A stretch of DNA of 64,000 nt from an uncultured Bermanella sp. (GTDB lineage Bacteria > Pseudomonadota > Gammaproteobacteria > Pseudomonadales > Oceanobacteraceae). The notes below the pieces were generated by a model. That model saw only the letters and a list, made by a program, of their open reading frames with translations. It did not search any database and was not told the DNA's origin. Of the stretch, positions 1-10,215 are shown piece after piece. The translations under genes and the position numbers were made by a program. The first letter of the stretch is position 1; each line of letters begins with the position of its first letter. The stretch lies in assembly GCA_913058575.1 (NCBI GenBank), contig CAJXRF010000007.1, positions 1 to 64,000 on the forward strand, read 5' to 3'.

Positions 1-760
1 TGAATTGATTAAACCAATGTATAAGTGCGCCTATTTCATCATCACTATCTTGAACAATGCGCTTAGTTAAATCACCTTCGCCGCTGGCGATATCTTTAAG
101 GGATTCCAGCATGGTATTTAGATTGCGGGTAATCAATAACACGATACTGGCACTGATTAATACAATGATTAGAATGGAAATCCCGCTCAATGCCAACCCA
201 GTGACGAGTGCATTATTGGCGGCATCGTTGGAGTCTTCTACCGTTTTATAAAAAGCTTGCAGAGCACTTTCATTAAACTGAGTGAGCTGTCTTTTAGTTT
301 TGCTTAACCCTTCGTTCATTTGTTTCACTAAAGTGGGCATCTCAGAAGGGTCTAGCCCGCCATTAACCATGCCAGCAGACAATTTCAAAGCCACCTGAAA
401 GTAATCTTTGGCGTATTTCTGAGTCTCTGAAAGAATCCCTTCTTTTTCAGGCCACAGTTTTTTCTGCTCCTCTATTTTAGCGGTAAGCTCCCCAAAGGTG
501 CGCTTTGCTTGATCAAGCATATCGGTTTCACCGGTGCTGACCGCCGTGTTGAGCAGTTCTTCTGTGCGGTTAATGCGAACGATATTCTCACGGCTAGATT
601 GAACCACAGGGAAATAAATATCCTGTATGTAGGCTAGGCGCTCGGTATTGTCGACGTTTATACTGTTATTGACCGCCAGGCTGGCAATAAAGCCGATTAC
701 AGCTACGCCTGGGATAACTAATATCTTGGCTTTTATGGATATACGACTAAGAAAATTCAT
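1..760 (-). CDS. Methyl-accepting chemotaxis protein, N-terminal part (truncated by window edge)
   Basis: Leftward reading frame beginning at an ATG at 760 and running off the window at base 1, giving about 253 residues. It starts MNFLSRISIKAKILV and has a first membrane segment at about residues 12-29, a periplasmic sensor region of about 150 residues, a second membrane helix at about 183-210 and then the start of a HAMP domain containing GEGDLTKRI and DSDDEIG. This topology is that of a transmembrane chemoreceptor; the cytoplasmic methylated signalling domain must lie outside the window, so the class is inferred. The ligand cannot be told. The Shine-Dalgarno (GAGG, 5 nt before the ATG) lies inside an inverted repeat described separately. 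Confidence 0.8.
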   Translation of the reverse strand, partial: MNFLSRISIKAKILVIPGVAVIGFIASLAVNNSINVDNTERLAYIQDIYFPVVQSSRENIVRINRTEELLNTAVSTGETDMLDQAKRTFGELTAKIEEQKKLWPEKEGILSETQKYAKDYFQVALKLSAGMVNGGLDPSEMPTLVKQMNEGLSKTKRQLTQFNESALQAFYKTVEDSNDAANNALVTGLALSGISILIIVLISASIVLLITRNLNTMLESLKDIASGEGDLTKRIVQDSDDEIGALIHWFNQF

Positions 761-763
761 AAG

Positions 764-831
764 GACCTCGGCTAAACAGCGCTCCGTGCAAGTCTGCTTT
801 CTTTAAGCATAGACAAAGAACCGCCGAGGTC
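764..831 (-). promoter_or_regulatory. Inverted repeat enclosing the chemoreceptor ribosome binding site
   Basis: GACCTCGGC at 764-772 and GCCGAGGTC at 823-831 are perfect 9-bp reverse complements separated by 50 nt. On the leftward strand the 3' arm contains the chemoreceptor Shine-Dalgarno, so folding would hide it. It could instead act as a terminator-like structure just past cysG, but there is no T-run. Function is inferred. Confidence 0.35.
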
Positions 832-839
832 TAACTGAA

Positions 840-2246
840 TTATTCGATAGGCAGGGTACTGCTAGGATTAAACCACTTAAGTTTATCGTGAAGCGTCACC
901 ACCTCACCTACAATTATCAGAGTGGGTGCGCTAACAGGGTTGTTTTTAAGTTCTTCAACCATGGTGTCTAGACTGGCTATGACCACTTTTTGCTGAGGTG
1001 TTGTTCCTTTTTGAACAAGCGCTATTGGGGTCGCTGCACTCATACCATGTTTGATTAACTGCTCACAAATGATGGGAAGGCCCATTAGCCCCATATAAAA
1101 CACGATGGTTTGATTGGGGTGAACCAGTTCTGCCCAAGGCAGATTGGCACTATTGTTTTTTAAATGACCGGTAACAAAGCGCACAGATTGAGCATAATCA
1201 CGATGGGTTAAAGGTATTCCCGAATAAGACGAACAACCAGCAGCGGCGGTAATGCCTGGTACCACCTGAAAAGGCACGCCGGCTTCAGCCAGTTCTTCAA
1301 TCTCTTCTCCACCGCGCCCAAATATAAAAGGATCACCTCCTTTAAGACGTAAAACACGATGCCCTGCCTTGGCGTGCTTAACCAGCAATTGATTAATACC
1401 TTCTTGCGGAACTGCATGATCAGATCTGGCTTTGCCCACGTAAATCATCTGTGCATCACGACGACAAAGATTCAGAATTGGCTCACTTACAAGGCGGTCA
1501 TAGATAACCACATCCGCTTGCTGCATAAGGCGTAATGACTTAAAGGTGAGTAAATCAGGATCACCAGGACCAGCCCCTACTAAATAGACTTCCCCTAACT
1601 CTCGTTTGGGGATGTTTGCGCCTGATAGCTCACTTTTTAATAGGTCTTCAGCTTCGATTTCTTTACCAGCAAACACTAATTCAGACACAGGGCCTTGTAA
1701 TATGCTCTCCCAAAACCCCCTACGCTGATTAATATGTTCAAACCGAGCCTTTACTTGATTGCGGTATTTTTCAGCTAATGTAGCCAAGCGGCCATAAGTA
1801 GCGGGTAGTACCGTTTCTAATTTAGCTCTTAAAATTCTAGCCAAAACAGGAGAGCTGCCACCTGAACTAACCGCTGCAATAATTGGGGATCGATCGACTA
1901 TGGCGGGGAAGATAAAGCTGCACAGCTCAGGGTGATCGACCACATTCACTGGAACATTATTTTGTTTGGCATCTTCAGAAACCTGTTTGTTCACAGCTCG
2001 ATTATCAGTGGCCGCCACGACCAATGTATAGCCCGCTAATGTGTCGGAACTGTATGCTTTAATTAAAGCCTTGCCCTGAGTATTTAAGGCAAGGTCTTGA
2101 AGAGCTTGGTTTATTTCAGGGCTAATGACGGTGATATTAGCCCCAGCTTTATGGAGTAGCCGAGCTTTACGCAACGCTACATCACCACCGCCTACTATCA
2201 ATACAGCTCGATTTTTTAGATCAAAAAAAAGCGGTAAAAACTCCAT
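840..2246 (-). CDS. cysG: Siroheme synthase CysG (trifunctional)
   Basis: 468 residues, the usual length for full CysG. The N-terminal half (about 1-150) is the precorrin-2 dehydrogenase/sirohydrochlorin ferrochelatase module with the NAD-binding GGGDVALRK at about 19-27 and the AVSSGGSSP active-site loop near 125-133. The C-terminal half, from about 221 ([13 protein letters not shown]), is the SAM-dependent uroporphyrinogen III methyltransferase with GKARSDH and [15 protein letters not shown]. Together they turn uroporphyrinogen III into siroheme, the cofactor of sulfite and nitrite reductases. It follows serS by 3 bp and is probably cotranscribed with it; AGGATAACTC before the ATG is a reasonable ribosome site. 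Confidence 0.96.
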   Translation of the reverse strand: MEFLPLFFDLKNRAVLIVGGGDVALRKARLLHKAGANITVISPEINQALQDLALNTQGKALIKAYSSDTLAGYTLVVAATDNRAVNKQVSEDAKQNNVPVNVVDHPELCSFIFPAIVDRSPIIAAVSSGGSSPVLARILRAKLETVLPATYGRLATLAEKYRNQVKARFEHINQRRGFWESILQGPVSELVFAGKEIEAEDLLKSELSGANIPKRELGEVYLVGAGPGDPDLLTFKSLRLMQQADVVIYDRLVSEPILNLCRRDAQMIYVGKARSDHAVPQEGINQLLVKHAKAGHRVLRLKGGDPFIFGRGGEEIEELAEAGVPFQVVPGITAAAGCSSYSGIPLTHRDYAQSVRFVTGHLKNNSANLPWAELVHPNQTIVFYMGLMGLPIICEQLIKHGMSAATPIALVQKGTTPQQKVVIASLDTMVEELKNNPVSAPTLIIVGEVVTLHDKLKWFNPSSTLPIE

Positions 2247-2249
2247 GAG

Positions 2250-3539
2250 TTATCCTATAAATTCAAGGTTGTTCATGTAGGGTTTAAGCGCAGTAGGCAC
2301 TATAATGCGGCCGTCAGCTTGTTGGTAATTTTCTAATACTGCAACTAAGGTGCGCCCTACAGCAAGGCCCGAGCCATTAACGGTATGTAAAAGCTCTGGC
2401 TTACCTGTTTCAGGGTTTCTAAAGCGAGCCTGCATTCTTCTTGCTTGGTAATCTAGGAAATTACTGCAAGAAGATATTTCACGGTATTTTTCTTGGCCAG
2501 GTAACCAAACTTCTAAATCTAGCGTCATGGCAGCTGAAAAACCAAGATCTCCACCACACAGCTTCACTGTTCTAAAGGGAAGTTCTAGTTTTTTTAGTAT
2601 GGCTTCAGCATGGCTGGTGAGCTCTTCTAGGGCCTGAGCGCTATCTTGAGGCTTAACAAATTGCACTAATTCGACTTTTTCAAATTGGTGCTGGCGTATC
2701 ATGCCGCGAGTGTCACGGCCGTAGCTACCGGCTTCACTTCTAAAGCAAGGCGTGTGGCAAGTGTATTTAATTGGCAGTTGCTTGGCGTCAACAATCTCAT
2801 TGCGAAGTAGATTGGTAACAGGTACTTCAGCGGTAGGAATTAGGTAGTAGTGAGTGTCATTAAATGGGATTTTAAATAAATCTTCTTCAAACTTAGGCAG
2901 TTGGCCCGTTCCCTTTAAGCTTTCTGCATTTACCATGAATGGCACGTAGGTTTCGGTATAGTCGTGCTCTTGAGAGTGTGTATCCAGCATAAGCTGAATT
3001 AACGCCCTATGCATGCGAGCCACTTGCCCTTTCATAACCGCAAAACGTGAGCCAGTTAGCTTGGCAGCCACTTCAAAATCAATGCCATCCAGGTTTACAC
3101 CTAGGTCTACATGGTCTTTAGTTTCAAAATCATAGCTTTTGGGTTCGCCCCATACTCTAATTTCAATATTTTCATCTTCATCTTTTCCTTCAGGAACAGA
3201 CTCATCGGGAATATTTGGTGTAGCCATTAACAAATTATGAATAGACTCTTGAATAGACTTTGCTTCATCCACAGCAGACTTTAATTGGCTATCGATATCT
3301 GAAAGTACTTCGGCAATTTTTGCCTTGGCATCATCAACACTTAAGCCTTGCGCTATAAATTGGCCTATTTGTTTAGAAGCCTTTTTCTTTTCAGCCTGTA
3401 GATTTTGTGCGCGTACATCTGCCTCTTTTCGGCTACTGTCTAAGGACTTAAATAACGACACATCGAATTCAAAATATTTCTTATTAAGTGCTGCGGCAAC
3501 AGCTTCAGGGTTTTCACGAACTTTTCGAATATCCAGCAT
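2250..3539 (-). CDS. serS: Seryl-tRNA synthetase
   Basis: 429 residues, normal length. The N-terminal 110 residues form the charged antiparallel coiled-coil arm that grips the long variable arm of tRNA-Ser; the rest is a class II catalytic core with motif 2 ([15 protein letters not shown]) and motif 3 ([18 protein letters not shown]) and the serine/ATP-binding TAEVPVTN stretch. It charges tRNA-Ser (and tRNA-Sec where present) in the cytoplasm. It sits between crcB (13 bp upstream) and cysG (3 bp downstream) in a leftward block. Two tRNA-Ser(TGA) genes occur elsewhere in the window. Confidence 0.97.
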   Translation of the reverse strand: MLDIRKVRENPEAVAAALNKKYFEFDVSLFKSLDSSRKEADVRAQNLQAEKKKASKQIGQFIAQGLSVDDAKAKIAEVLSDIDSQLKSAVDEAKSIQESIHNLLMATPNIPDESVPEGKDEDENIEIRVWGEPKSYDFETKDHVDLGVNLDGIDFEVAAKLTGSRFAVMKGQVARMHRALIQLMLDTHSQEHDYTETYVPFMVNAESLKGTGQLPKFEEDLFKIPFNDTHYYLIPTAEVPVTNLLRNEIVDAKQLPIKYTCHTPCFRSEAGSYGRDTRGMIRQHQFEKVELVQFVKPQDSAQALEELTSHAEAILKKLELPFRTVKLCGGDLGFSAAMTLDLEVWLPGQEKYREISSCSNFLDYQARRMQARFRNPETGKPELLHTVNGSGLAVGRTLVAVLENYQQADGRIIVPTALKPYMNNLEFIG

Positions 3540-3552
3540 TGTTTATTTCCAA

Positions 3553-3927
3553 CTAAAAAATCATTTTGGCTAAGTGCCAGCCTACAAAACAGGCAAACAC
3601 TGAGCCCATCACACTTACGGTAAAATAGAGTAATGCAGCAAGCCATTGACCCGCATGCAACATGTTTAAGCCTTCCATGGAAAAGGTAGAAAAGGTGGTG
3701 AAAGCACCTAAAAAACCTACCATGATGAGTTCTCGCCAGTAGCCCGTCATTTTAAGGTAGTCCAAAATGATGACGGCACAAACCCCCATTAAAAAGGAGC
3801 CTATTAAATTGATGGCGAGTGTAGCAAATGGAAAGCCTACACCCAATGATTTCGTGAGCTGTGCACTGACAAATGCTCTTGCAAGCGCGCCAAATGCCCC
3901 GCCTAGGGCAATAATTAGGTAATGCAT
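3553..3927 (-). CDS. crcB: Fluoride ion exporter CrcB/Fluc
   Basis: 124 residues with four hydrophobic segments, typical of the small dual-topology Fluc channels that expel fluoride across the inner membrane. The family hallmark GAFTTFSTFSME occurs near residues 70-81, and the N-terminal GGAFGALAR is also characteristic. Start supported by AAGGGAAAT ahead of the ATG. I looked for a fluoride riboswitch in the 60 bp upstream and saw none, so it is probably read through as part of the rarA-to-cysG block. Confidence 0.93.
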   Translation of the reverse strand: MHYLIIALGGAFGALARAFVSAQLTKSLGVGFPFATLAINLIGSFLMGVCAVIILDYLKMTGYWRELIMVGFLGAFTTFSTFSMEGLNMLHAGQWLAALLYFTVSVMGSVFACFVGWHLAKMIF

Positions 3928-3986
3928 GGCTTAATTTCCCTTAAAACACATTGAATCTGGGCATTGGGCTAGTGTAATGCTTAGTA

Positions 3987-5318
3987 TTATGTGTATCTTT
4001 TGTTAATGCTTTGGCCGTCTAATTGCGCTAAATACTCTAATTTACTCTTAATTTTTGATTCTAAGCCCCGATCTACAGGCTGGTAGAGGCTAAGGTCTTT
4101 TAATTCTTCAGGAAGATAACACTCACCGGCAGCGTAGGCCTGATCTTCGTCATGGGCGTATCGATAATCTCCCCCATAACCTTCCTCTTTTAAGAGCGAA
4201 GTAGGCGCATTTCTAAGGTGTATGGGCACTTCATAGCTTGGTGAGTTTTTGACTAATTCTTTGGCTAGATTAAATGCACTGTATACTGCGTTACTTTTGG
4301 CGGCACTGGCTAAATAGATAATGGCCTGAGCGATGGCTAGCTCCCCTTCGGGGGAGCCTAGTCGCTCGAAAGACTGCCAAGCATCCATGGCAACCTGCAA
4401 CGCTCTTGGGTCGGCATTACCAATTTCTTCAGCTGCCATACGCGCTACTCGTCTAGCAATATATAGGGGGTCACAACCGCCATCAAGCATTCTCACGTAC
4501 CAGTACAAGGCACCGTCAGGGCTAGAGCCTCTTACTGCTTTATGCAATGCGGATATTTGTTCGTAAAAAATATCCCCGCCTTTGTCAAAACTTCGAACCG
4601 ATTCTTGGGCAATTTCTTTTACTAAAGCTAAGGTGATTGAGTTTGAGTTGTCTGCAGCGGCTAGATCTACCGCCATCTCTAATAAATTAAGCGCTCGCCT
4701 GGCGTCGCCGTCAGAGACTCTGGCCAAAAATACTGCGGCGCTCTCTTCGATTGCGATACTGATCTTTTTATACAAGGAATCTGTTTGCAAAGCAGAGGTA
4801 ATGAGGTTGAATAAAGCTTCTTCAGAAATACTTCGTAATTTATACACTCTAGCGCGAGACAGGAGAGCAGAATTTAATTCAAAGCTTGGGTTTTCAGTGG
4901 TGGCACCAATAAAAATGACAGTTCCATTTTCAACAAACGGTAAAAATGCATCTTGCTGGGCTTTATTAAAACGGTGCACTTCATCCACAAACAACAACGA
5001 CGTCTTTCCCTGTTGTTGAAAATGCAAAGCTCTGTCCATGCAGGCTCGAATATCTTTAACGCCATCCATCACCGCTGACAAAGCTAAAAACTCAGCATTG
5101 GCATAGTTTGCCAAGAGCTTGGCCAGCGTTGTTTTGCCAACACCAGGTGGGCCCCAAAAAATCATCGAATGCAGTTGCCCACTTTCAATCACTTTTCTAA
5201 GGGCCTTATCAGAGCCTAAGAGGTGATCCTGCCCAATGTACCCGTTTAACGAAGTGGGCCGCAGACGTGATGCTAATGGCTCGTAGTGGGGGGGAGTTTC
5301 AAACAAACTGTCTTGCAT
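3987..5318 (-). CDS. rarA: Replication-associated recombination protein A (RarA/MgsA AAA+ ATPase)
   Basis: AAA+ ATPase of about 443 residues from the start chosen here, acting at stalled replication forks. Visible are Walker A ([15 protein letters not shown]), Walker B ([10 protein letters not shown]), the sensor-1 stretch [19 protein letters not shown] and the C-terminal tetramerisation region ([27 protein letters not shown]). I chose the ATG at 5318 ([10 protein letters not shown]) because it matches the usual RarA N-terminus and lies 1 bp past the lolA stop; an ATG at 5339 inside lolA has a better Shine-Dalgarno (GAAGGG) and would add seven residues. Translational coupling with lolA is likely. 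Confidence 0.94.
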   Translation of the reverse strand: MQDSLFETPPHYEPLASRLRPTSLNGYIGQDHLLGSDKALRKVIESGQLHSMIFWGPPGVGKTTLAKLLANYANAEFLALSAVMDGVKDIRACMDRALHFQQQGKTSLLFVDEVHRFNKAQQDAFLPFVENGTVIFIGATTENPSFELNSALLSRARVYKLRSISEEALFNLITSALQTDSLYKKISIAIEESAAVFLARVSDGDARRALNLLEMAVDLAAADNSNSITLALVKEIAQESVRSFDKGGDIFYEQISALHKAVRGSSPDGALYWYVRMLDGGCDPLYIARRVARMAAEEIGNADPRALQVAMDAWQSFERLGSPEGELAIAQAIIYLASAAKSNAVYSAFNLAKELVKNSPSYEVPIHLRNAPTSLLKEEGYGGDYRYAHDEDQAYAAGECYLPEELKDLSLYQPVDRGLESKIKSKLEYLAQLDGQSINKRYT

Positions 5319-5319
5319 A

Positions 5320-5940
5320 TTATTCGCTACGAATGACATCAATCCCTTCAGGGATTTCAAAAGTAAATAAGCTGTCTTTCATTTTGTTTTTCTTTTGCAC
5401 ATTCAATAAATTCAAAGTGGTTTTCTGACCTACCTCATCTTTTATGACCATACGAGACAATAACTTTTTCTCATCAAACTCTAATCGAAGTCGATCAAAC
5501 AATGTTTCATTGCCCTTAGGGATTAATACAAAGTGGTATTCTTTATCAAGTTTTTCACCAAATACGTCGTACTCCTTGGCAATCGTTTTCACATTGCCTG
5601 TTAGCAATAACGCAGGGGTAACTGAAAGTCTTTGATCGAGTTTTTGAATACTCACTTGCTCAAGGTCTTCGTCATATTGCCATAACGTTTCACCGTCACT
5701 TAATAATAACTGCTCGAAAGGTTCTTGGCTTTTCCAACGAAATTTATTAGGTCGTTTAAGGTGTAGCGTGCCTTTTTGGGTTTGTAATAAGGCGCCCTTA
5801 CCGTCATACGTGTGCTGAACAAACTGTCCGGTTACATTATCCATGGCTTTTAAATATTCAGATAACACCACAACATCTTCTGCATGAGCCTTAAAAGTGA
5901 GAACTAAAAGCCCTGCGAGCATAAGTAAAACGTGTTTCAT
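5320..5940 (-). CDS. lolA: Outer-membrane lipoprotein carrier protein LolA
   Basis: 206 residues from the ATG at 5940, which has AAGGAA 8 nt upstream and gives a clean signal peptide (MKHVLLMLAGLLVLTFKAHA). LolA is the periplasmic chaperone that takes lipoproteins from LolCDE and delivers them to LolB. Family features include LSEYLKAMDNVTGQFVQ at the start of the mature protein and the LHLKRPNKFRW stretch. It lies between ftsK (overlapping the lolA leader) and rarA, the usual ftsK-lolA-rarA order. Confidence 0.94.
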   Translation of the reverse strand: MKHVLLMLAGLLVLTFKAHAEDVVVLSEYLKAMDNVTGQFVQHTYDGKGALLQTQKGTLHLKRPNKFRWKSQEPFEQLLLSDGETLWQYDEDLEQVSIQKLDQRLSVTPALLLTGNVKTIAKEYDVFGEKLDKEYHFVLIPKGNETLFDRLRLEFDEKKLLSRMVIKDEVGQKTTLNLLNVQKKNKMKDSLFTFEIPEGIDVIRSE

Positions 5941-5950
5941 TAATGATTCC

Positions 5951-8404
5951 TTAGTGAGCAACTGGCGGTGGCGCTAACACTTCTCGTGCACCATTTTGAC
6001 TTGGAGTGGATACAACCCCTGCTTGTTCCATTGACTCAACAAGCCGGGCCGCACGGTTATACCCTATTCGTAATTTACGCTGTACGCTGGATATGGAAAC
6101 TTTACGAGTTTGCGTGACAAAGGCAATGGCTTCATCAAATAAAGCATCTGCTTCACTGTCATCTGATTCAGATGCCATACCGGGAATGCTCTCTCCTCCC
6201 CCTTCTGTAATGGCATCAATGAAAACGGGAGTCCCTCTTTTTTTCCAATCGGCGACCACGGCGTGAACTTCATCATCCTCAATGAACGCTCCGTGAACTC
6301 GAATGGGCAGTGAAGTGCCAGGAGGAAGGTACAGCATGTCCCCATGCCCGAGCAGTTGCTCTGCCCCCCCTTGATCCAAAATGGTTCGCGAATCAATTCT
6401 AGAACTTACTTGAAAAGCAATGCGCGTTGGTACGTTCGCTTTAATAAGGCCGGTAATAATATCCACTGACGGGCGTTGAGTGGCGAGAATTAAATGAATG
6501 CCAGCCGCACGAGCTTTTTGGGCGATACGGGCAATAAGTTCTTCTACTTTTTTACCCACTACCATGATCATGTCTGCAAATTCATCTATGACAACGACGA
6601 TATAAGGCAATTTAGTTAAATCGGATGGCCCTTCTTCTAGGCTTTCTTCTCTAACCCAGAATGGGTCTTTTAATGGCTGGCCGTTGGCTTGGGCGTCTAA
6701 TACTTTTTTGTTGTAGCCGGCTAAATTACGAACACCTAGGCTCGCCATTAATTTGTAGCGTTTTTCCATTTCCCCAACACACCAGCGCAAGCCATTGGCG
6801 GCTTCTTTCATGTCGGTGATGACAGGCGTTAATAAATGAGGGATGCCGTCGTATACCGATAGCTCTAGCATTTTGGGGTCCACCATAATTAAACGGACAT
6901 CCTCAGGGCTAGATTTATATAACATGCTAATTAGCATGCTGTTAACCCCTACCGATTTCCCCGAGCCTGTTGTACCGGCCACTAATAAGTGAGGCATTTT
7001 TGCTAAGTCCGCCGTAACGGAATCCCCTGCGATATCATGACCAAGGGCAAGGGTGAGTGGCGATTTATTAGACTGGTATTCATTTGATGCTAATACATCT
7101 CCTAAAAACACAATGGCACGGTTTTCATTGGGTATTTCTAACCCCATGACTGATTTACCGGCAATGACCTCCACTACCCTAACGCTGGGCATCGCTAGCG
7201 AGCGTGCTAAATCCTTAGCAAGGTTACTGATTTTGGACGCTTTTACACCGGGGGCAGGCTGGATTTCAAAGCGGGTAATGACGGGCCCTGGATTAACTGC
7301 CACGACTTCTACTTTAACTCCGAAGTCTTTTAATTTTTGTTCAAGTAATCTCGACATGCTTTCTAGTTTTTCAGGGCTGTATCCGCTTTCTTGCACGCCT
7401 TGTTGACGATTTAGTAGGTTTATAGCGGGTAAGCCAGCAGATTCAAATCCATCTCCTAACAGAATGCTCTGTCCTTGAGATTTTTTCTCAAAAGGTTGAA
7501 TGACGATCTTTTTTTCTGATTTAGGTATTTCCAAGCTTTTTACAGGTGCGCTCTTACGAGGTGCTGGTGCGGGTTTAAATGCTGTTGTAGAAATTACTTC
7601 AGCGTTTGACGGTGTTGTTTCAGGCAAGGCAGTTGTGGGAGGAGTGGCGCCAAATTGTTTAAGAGCCTTAACCTGTTTAAGTGGGTTGGATGGGGCACTT
7701 GATTCCAATACTCTGTCATCAATGGTGGGGATAAGAGACTCTACTTGATCGTTATTTGTGGTGGGTTGGCTTAATGCCTTAATTTTTACAGGCAGCTTTA
7801 AGCTTGATTTTGATTTGCTTAATACTGCCAATATCATTCGCCCTAAGTTGTCTAGGGTGGCTAGCCAAGCAATATCACCATATATGGTTAACCCCCAAAC
7901 GACGCAAATAATGGTCAATAAAGAAGCGCCAATAAAGCCAAATTGAACAATAAGAGGTTCAGCAATGGCATTGCCAATGGCGCCACCTGAGCCCGCTGGC
8001 AGTAGCTGGGTTACATCGTATAAGTGAATTAACATTGAGGCAGACACCAGCAGCAGGACAGCGCCACCAAATCGCCAGATCCAGCCAAGCCAACCATATG
8101 TTAGGTGCTTGTGTAATGCCCGTTGGGCAAAATTCAAAATAGGTAAAACACCCAATAGGTAGGCTGAATATCCAAAAACTGAAAATAATAGGTCGGCAAG
8201 AAACGCCCCAAATTTCCCCCCAAGGTTTTCAATAACCCCCGACGAATTAAGTTGACGCCAGCCTGGGTCGGTTGGGTGGTATGAAATAAGTATGATGAGA
8301 AGGAATATGGCCGCCACAGCCAATAACAAGAAAAGCCCTTCCCTACCCACAGCAACTAATTGGGACTGCCAATCGATATCAATTTTTTCTTTATTTTGAA
8401 TCAC
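5951..8404 (-). CDS. ftsK: DNA translocase FtsK
   Basis: 817 residues. Four membrane helices in the first about 175 residues anchor it at the septum; a Pro/Ala/Lys-rich linker (about 210-330) follows; then the RecA-like motor with Walker A ([14 protein letters not shown]) and Walker B ([14 protein letters not shown]), and a C-terminal winged-helix gamma domain ([20 protein letters not shown]) that reads KOPS. It pumps chromosome ends to dif and activates XerCD during division. The linker is much shorter than in E. coli FtsK, as in Pseudomonas. Divergent from aat; the 5' ends are close. Confidence 0.97.
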   Translation of the reverse strand: MIQNKEKIDIDWQSQLVAVGREGLFLLLAVAAIFLLIILISYHPTDPGWRQLNSSGVIENLGGKFGAFLADLLFSVFGYSAYLLGVLPILNFAQRALHKHLTYGWLGWIWRFGGAVLLLVSASMLIHLYDVTQLLPAGSGGAIGNAIAEPLIVQFGFIGASLLTIICVVWGLTIYGDIAWLATLDNLGRMILAVLSKSKSSLKLPVKIKALSQPTTNNDQVESLIPTIDDRVLESSAPSNPLKQVKALKQFGATPPTTALPETTPSNAEVISTTAFKPAPAPRKSAPVKSLEIPKSEKKIVIQPFEKKSQGQSILLGDGFESAGLPAINLLNRQQGVQESGYSPEKLESMSRLLEQKLKDFGVKVEVVAVNPGPVITRFEIQPAPGVKASKISNLAKDLARSLAMPSVRVVEVIAGKSVMGLEIPNENRAIVFLGDVLASNEYQSNKSPLTLALGHDIAGDSVTADLAKMPHLLVAGTTGSGKSVGVNSMLISMLYKSSPEDVRLIMVDPKMLELSVYDGIPHLLTPVITDMKEAANGLRWCVGEMEKRYKLMASLGVRNLAGYNKKVLDAQANGQPLKDPFWVREESLEEGPSDLTKLPYIVVVIDEFADMIMVVGKKVEELIARIAQKARAAGIHLILATQRPSVDIITGLIKANVPTRIAFQVSSRIDSRTILDQGGAEQLLGHGDMLYLPPGTSLPIRVHGAFIEDDEVHAVVADWKKRGTPVFIDAITEGGGESIPGMASESDDSEADALFDEAIAFVTQTRKVSISSVQRKLRIGYNRAARLVESMEQAGVVSTPSQNGAREVLAPPPVAH

Positions 8405-8482
8405 TTAGCCGCTAGCCTAGCTGAATCTATGTTGACCCAGATTGTATCGCGTCAGCTGAAATTATCTAGCGAACATTCACAA

Positions 8483-9184
8483 ATGGCACATTCATTACAC
8501 TGGTTAGATCAAAATATCGACGCTTTTCCTCATTATCAGTACGCTTTGGAAGAGCCTAATGGTTTATTGGCCGCTGGTGGCGACCTAAACCCTCAGCGAA
8601 TTCTTAACGCTTACAGTTTAGGGATATTTCCTTGGTACAATCCGGGTGAGCCAATACTGTGGTGGTCACCTGATCCTAGGTCTGTTATCTACCCTCATGA
8701 ATTTAAGCCCTCAAAAAGTCTTAAAAAAATCATTAGACAAAATCAATTTACAGTTACCTTTGACTCTTGCTTTTCCAGTGTGATTGGAAACTGCGCACTG
8801 CCCCGCAAAGAAGATGCCGGTACCTGGATAGATAAAAGCATGCAGAATGCCTATTCAGAGTTACACAGATTAGGATATGCCCATTCCGTTGAGTGCTGGA
8901 TGAATGGGGTGCTTGTGGGTGGGCTATATGGTATCGCTTTGGGTGGCGCTTTTTTTGGTGAATCCATGTTCTCCACTCAAAGTAATGCCAGTAAAATTGC
9001 CTTTGCGGCTTTGTGCCACCAGCTTACAAAATGGGGCTTTTGTTTAATCGATTGCCAAGTTCACAACCCGCATCTTGAAAGTCTTGGCGCTGTTGAAATT
9101 TCAAGAAGTGAATTTTTAACTAAACTAAATACAGCTTTATTGCAGCCTAACCAGGAGCACTGGCAATTTGATGGATTTAAGTAA
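8483..9184 (+). CDS. aat: Leucyl/phenylalanyl-tRNA--protein transferase
   Basis: 233 residues from the ATG at 8483, almost exactly the length of E. coli Aat (234). Characteristic stretches are EPNGLLAAGGDLNP, GIFPWYNPGEPILWWSPDPR, GGLYGIALGGAFFGESMF and LIDCQVHNPHLESLGA. It adds Leu or Phe from charged tRNA to N-terminal Lys/Arg, creating primary N-degrons for ClpS-ClpAP. The frame is open further upstream, into the start of the divergent ftsK, but the extra residues do not resemble the family, so I did not use those starts. It overlaps bpt by 14 bp. Confidence 0.94.
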   Translation: MAHSLHWLDQNIDAFPHYQYALEEPNGLLAAGGDLNPQRILNAYSLGIFPWYNPGEPILWWSPDPRSVIYPHEFKPSKSLKKIIRQNQFTVTFDSCFSSVIGNCALPRKEDAGTWIDKSMQNAYSELHRLGYAHSVECWMNGVLVGGLYGIALGGAFFGESMFSTQSNASKIAFAALCHQLTKWGFCLIDCQVHNPHLESLGAVEISRSEFLTKLNTALLQPNQEHWQFDGFK

Positions 9185-9908
9185 CCAGATTGATCACCCG
9201 TTGAAGATGCTAACCTTGGTGGATGTTCATGATTGCAGCTATCTTGCTGATCAGAAAGCCAATTCCATTTTCTTGGATCATGAAACGCCCCCTAGTTGGA
9301 GCCAATATTGCCAGCTATCTCAATTAGGTTTTAGGCGTTCGGGGAATCATTTTTACCGACCACAATGCCCAAGCTGTGATGCTTGTAAGTCTAGCCGCAT
9401 ACGGGCCTTTGAAATTGATTTAAATAAAAAAAGATTTAAGCGACTGCTTAATAAAAGTAGCAGTTTATCTATTGGTTTAGCCCCAGCTAAATTTAGTCAA
9501 GAGCACTATGCGCTTTATGAATCGTATATAAATACTCGCCACCAAGATGGGGATATGTTTCCTGCGACCCTAAACCAATACAAGGGTTTTTTGGTGAGCG
9601 ATAATTCGTATAGCCAGTTTTTAGAGATTCGAGATAACAAGGGTGCCCTTGTCGCTTGCACTGCGGTAGATATTTTGCAGGATGGTTTAAGCGCCATATA
9701 CACTTATTTTGACCCAAGCTTTGAAAATTTAAGCCCTGGTACGTTGGCGGTGTTATTATTGTGCTTAATCGCTAAAAAACGAAACTTAGATTACGTCTAC
9801 TTGGGCTACTGGGTTAAAAACTGCCAAAAAATGAGCTATAAAGCTCAATTTAAACCCATAGAGATATTTAATGGCGAAAATTGGCAGCTGCTAGTAGGCG
9901 AGCCCTAG
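9171..9908 (+). CDS. bpt: Aspartate/glutamate leucyltransferase Bpt (ATE family)
   Basis: 245 residues. The N-terminal domain has the conserved Cys-rich CPSCDACKSSR, and the C-terminal half is a GNAT-fold aminoacyl-transferase (YTYFDPSFENLSPGT, YLGYWVKNCQKMSYKA). Bacterial members transfer Leu from tRNA-Leu to proteins with N-terminal Asp or Glu, feeding them to ClpS-ClpAP. The ATG at 9171 lies inside the end of aat, so translation is coupled; a TTG at 9168 is an alternative, better spaced from AGGAG at about 9153. Coexistence with aat gives the cell both L/F and D/E branches of the N-degron pathway. Confidence 0.93.
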   Translation: MDLSNQIDHPLKMLTLVDVHDCSYLADQKANSIFLDHETPPSWSQYCQLSQLGFRRSGNHFYRPQCPSCDACKSSRIRAFEIDLNKKRFKRLLNKSSSLSIGLAPAKFSQEHYALYESYINTRHQDGDMFPATLNQYKGFLVSDNSYSQFLEIRDNKGALVACTAVDILQDGLSAIYTYFDPSFENLSPGTLAVLLLCLIAKKRNLDYVYLGYWVKNCQKMSYKAQFKPIEIFNGENWQLLVGEP

Positions 9909-9968
9909 CTTATTGTGTTGTTTTCAGGCAGAATGCCGCTCGTTTTGAATGTTTCCCCAGGTGAATGA

Positions 9969-10187
9969 ATGTCTAGAGAAGACCACATTGAAATGGAAGG
10001 TGAAGTTATAGACACCCTTCCGAATACAATGTTCCGAGTAAAGCTTGAAAATGGCCATGTTGTAACAGCCCATATTTCAGGGAAAATGCGTAAGAATTAC
10101 ATTCGTATTTTGACTGGTGATAAAGTTAAGGTGGAACTAACACCTTATGACCTTAGTAAGGGTCGCATCACTTACAGAGCGCGATAA
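9969..10187 (+). CDS. infA: Translation initiation factor IF-1
   Basis: 72 residues, the standard IF-1 length: a single S1/OB-fold domain ([39 protein letters not shown]) that binds the ribosomal A site during initiation. Start supported by AGGTGA just upstream. Follows bpt by 60 bp and ends at a strong bidirectional terminator. Confidence 0.98.
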   Translation: MSREDHIEMEGEVIDTLPNTMFRVKLENGHVVTAHISGKMRKNYIRILTGDKVKVELTPYDLSKGRITYRAR

Positions 10188-10215
10188 AAAAAGGCCCTTA
10201 AAAGGGCCTTTTTTT
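10186..10215. terminator. Bidirectional intrinsic terminator between infA and clpA
   Basis: Near-perfect hairpin: seven A's plus GGCCCTT at 10186-10199, then the complementary arm AAGGGCC plus seven T's ending at 10215. It has A/T tails on both sides, so it can end infA (rightward) and clpA (leftward). The clpA stop codon lies in its right end. Confidence 0.9.

Noticed and set aside
3928..3986. Fluoride riboswitch before crcB
   Set aside because: No characteristic conserved segments in the short leader; gene likely transcribed from further upstream.
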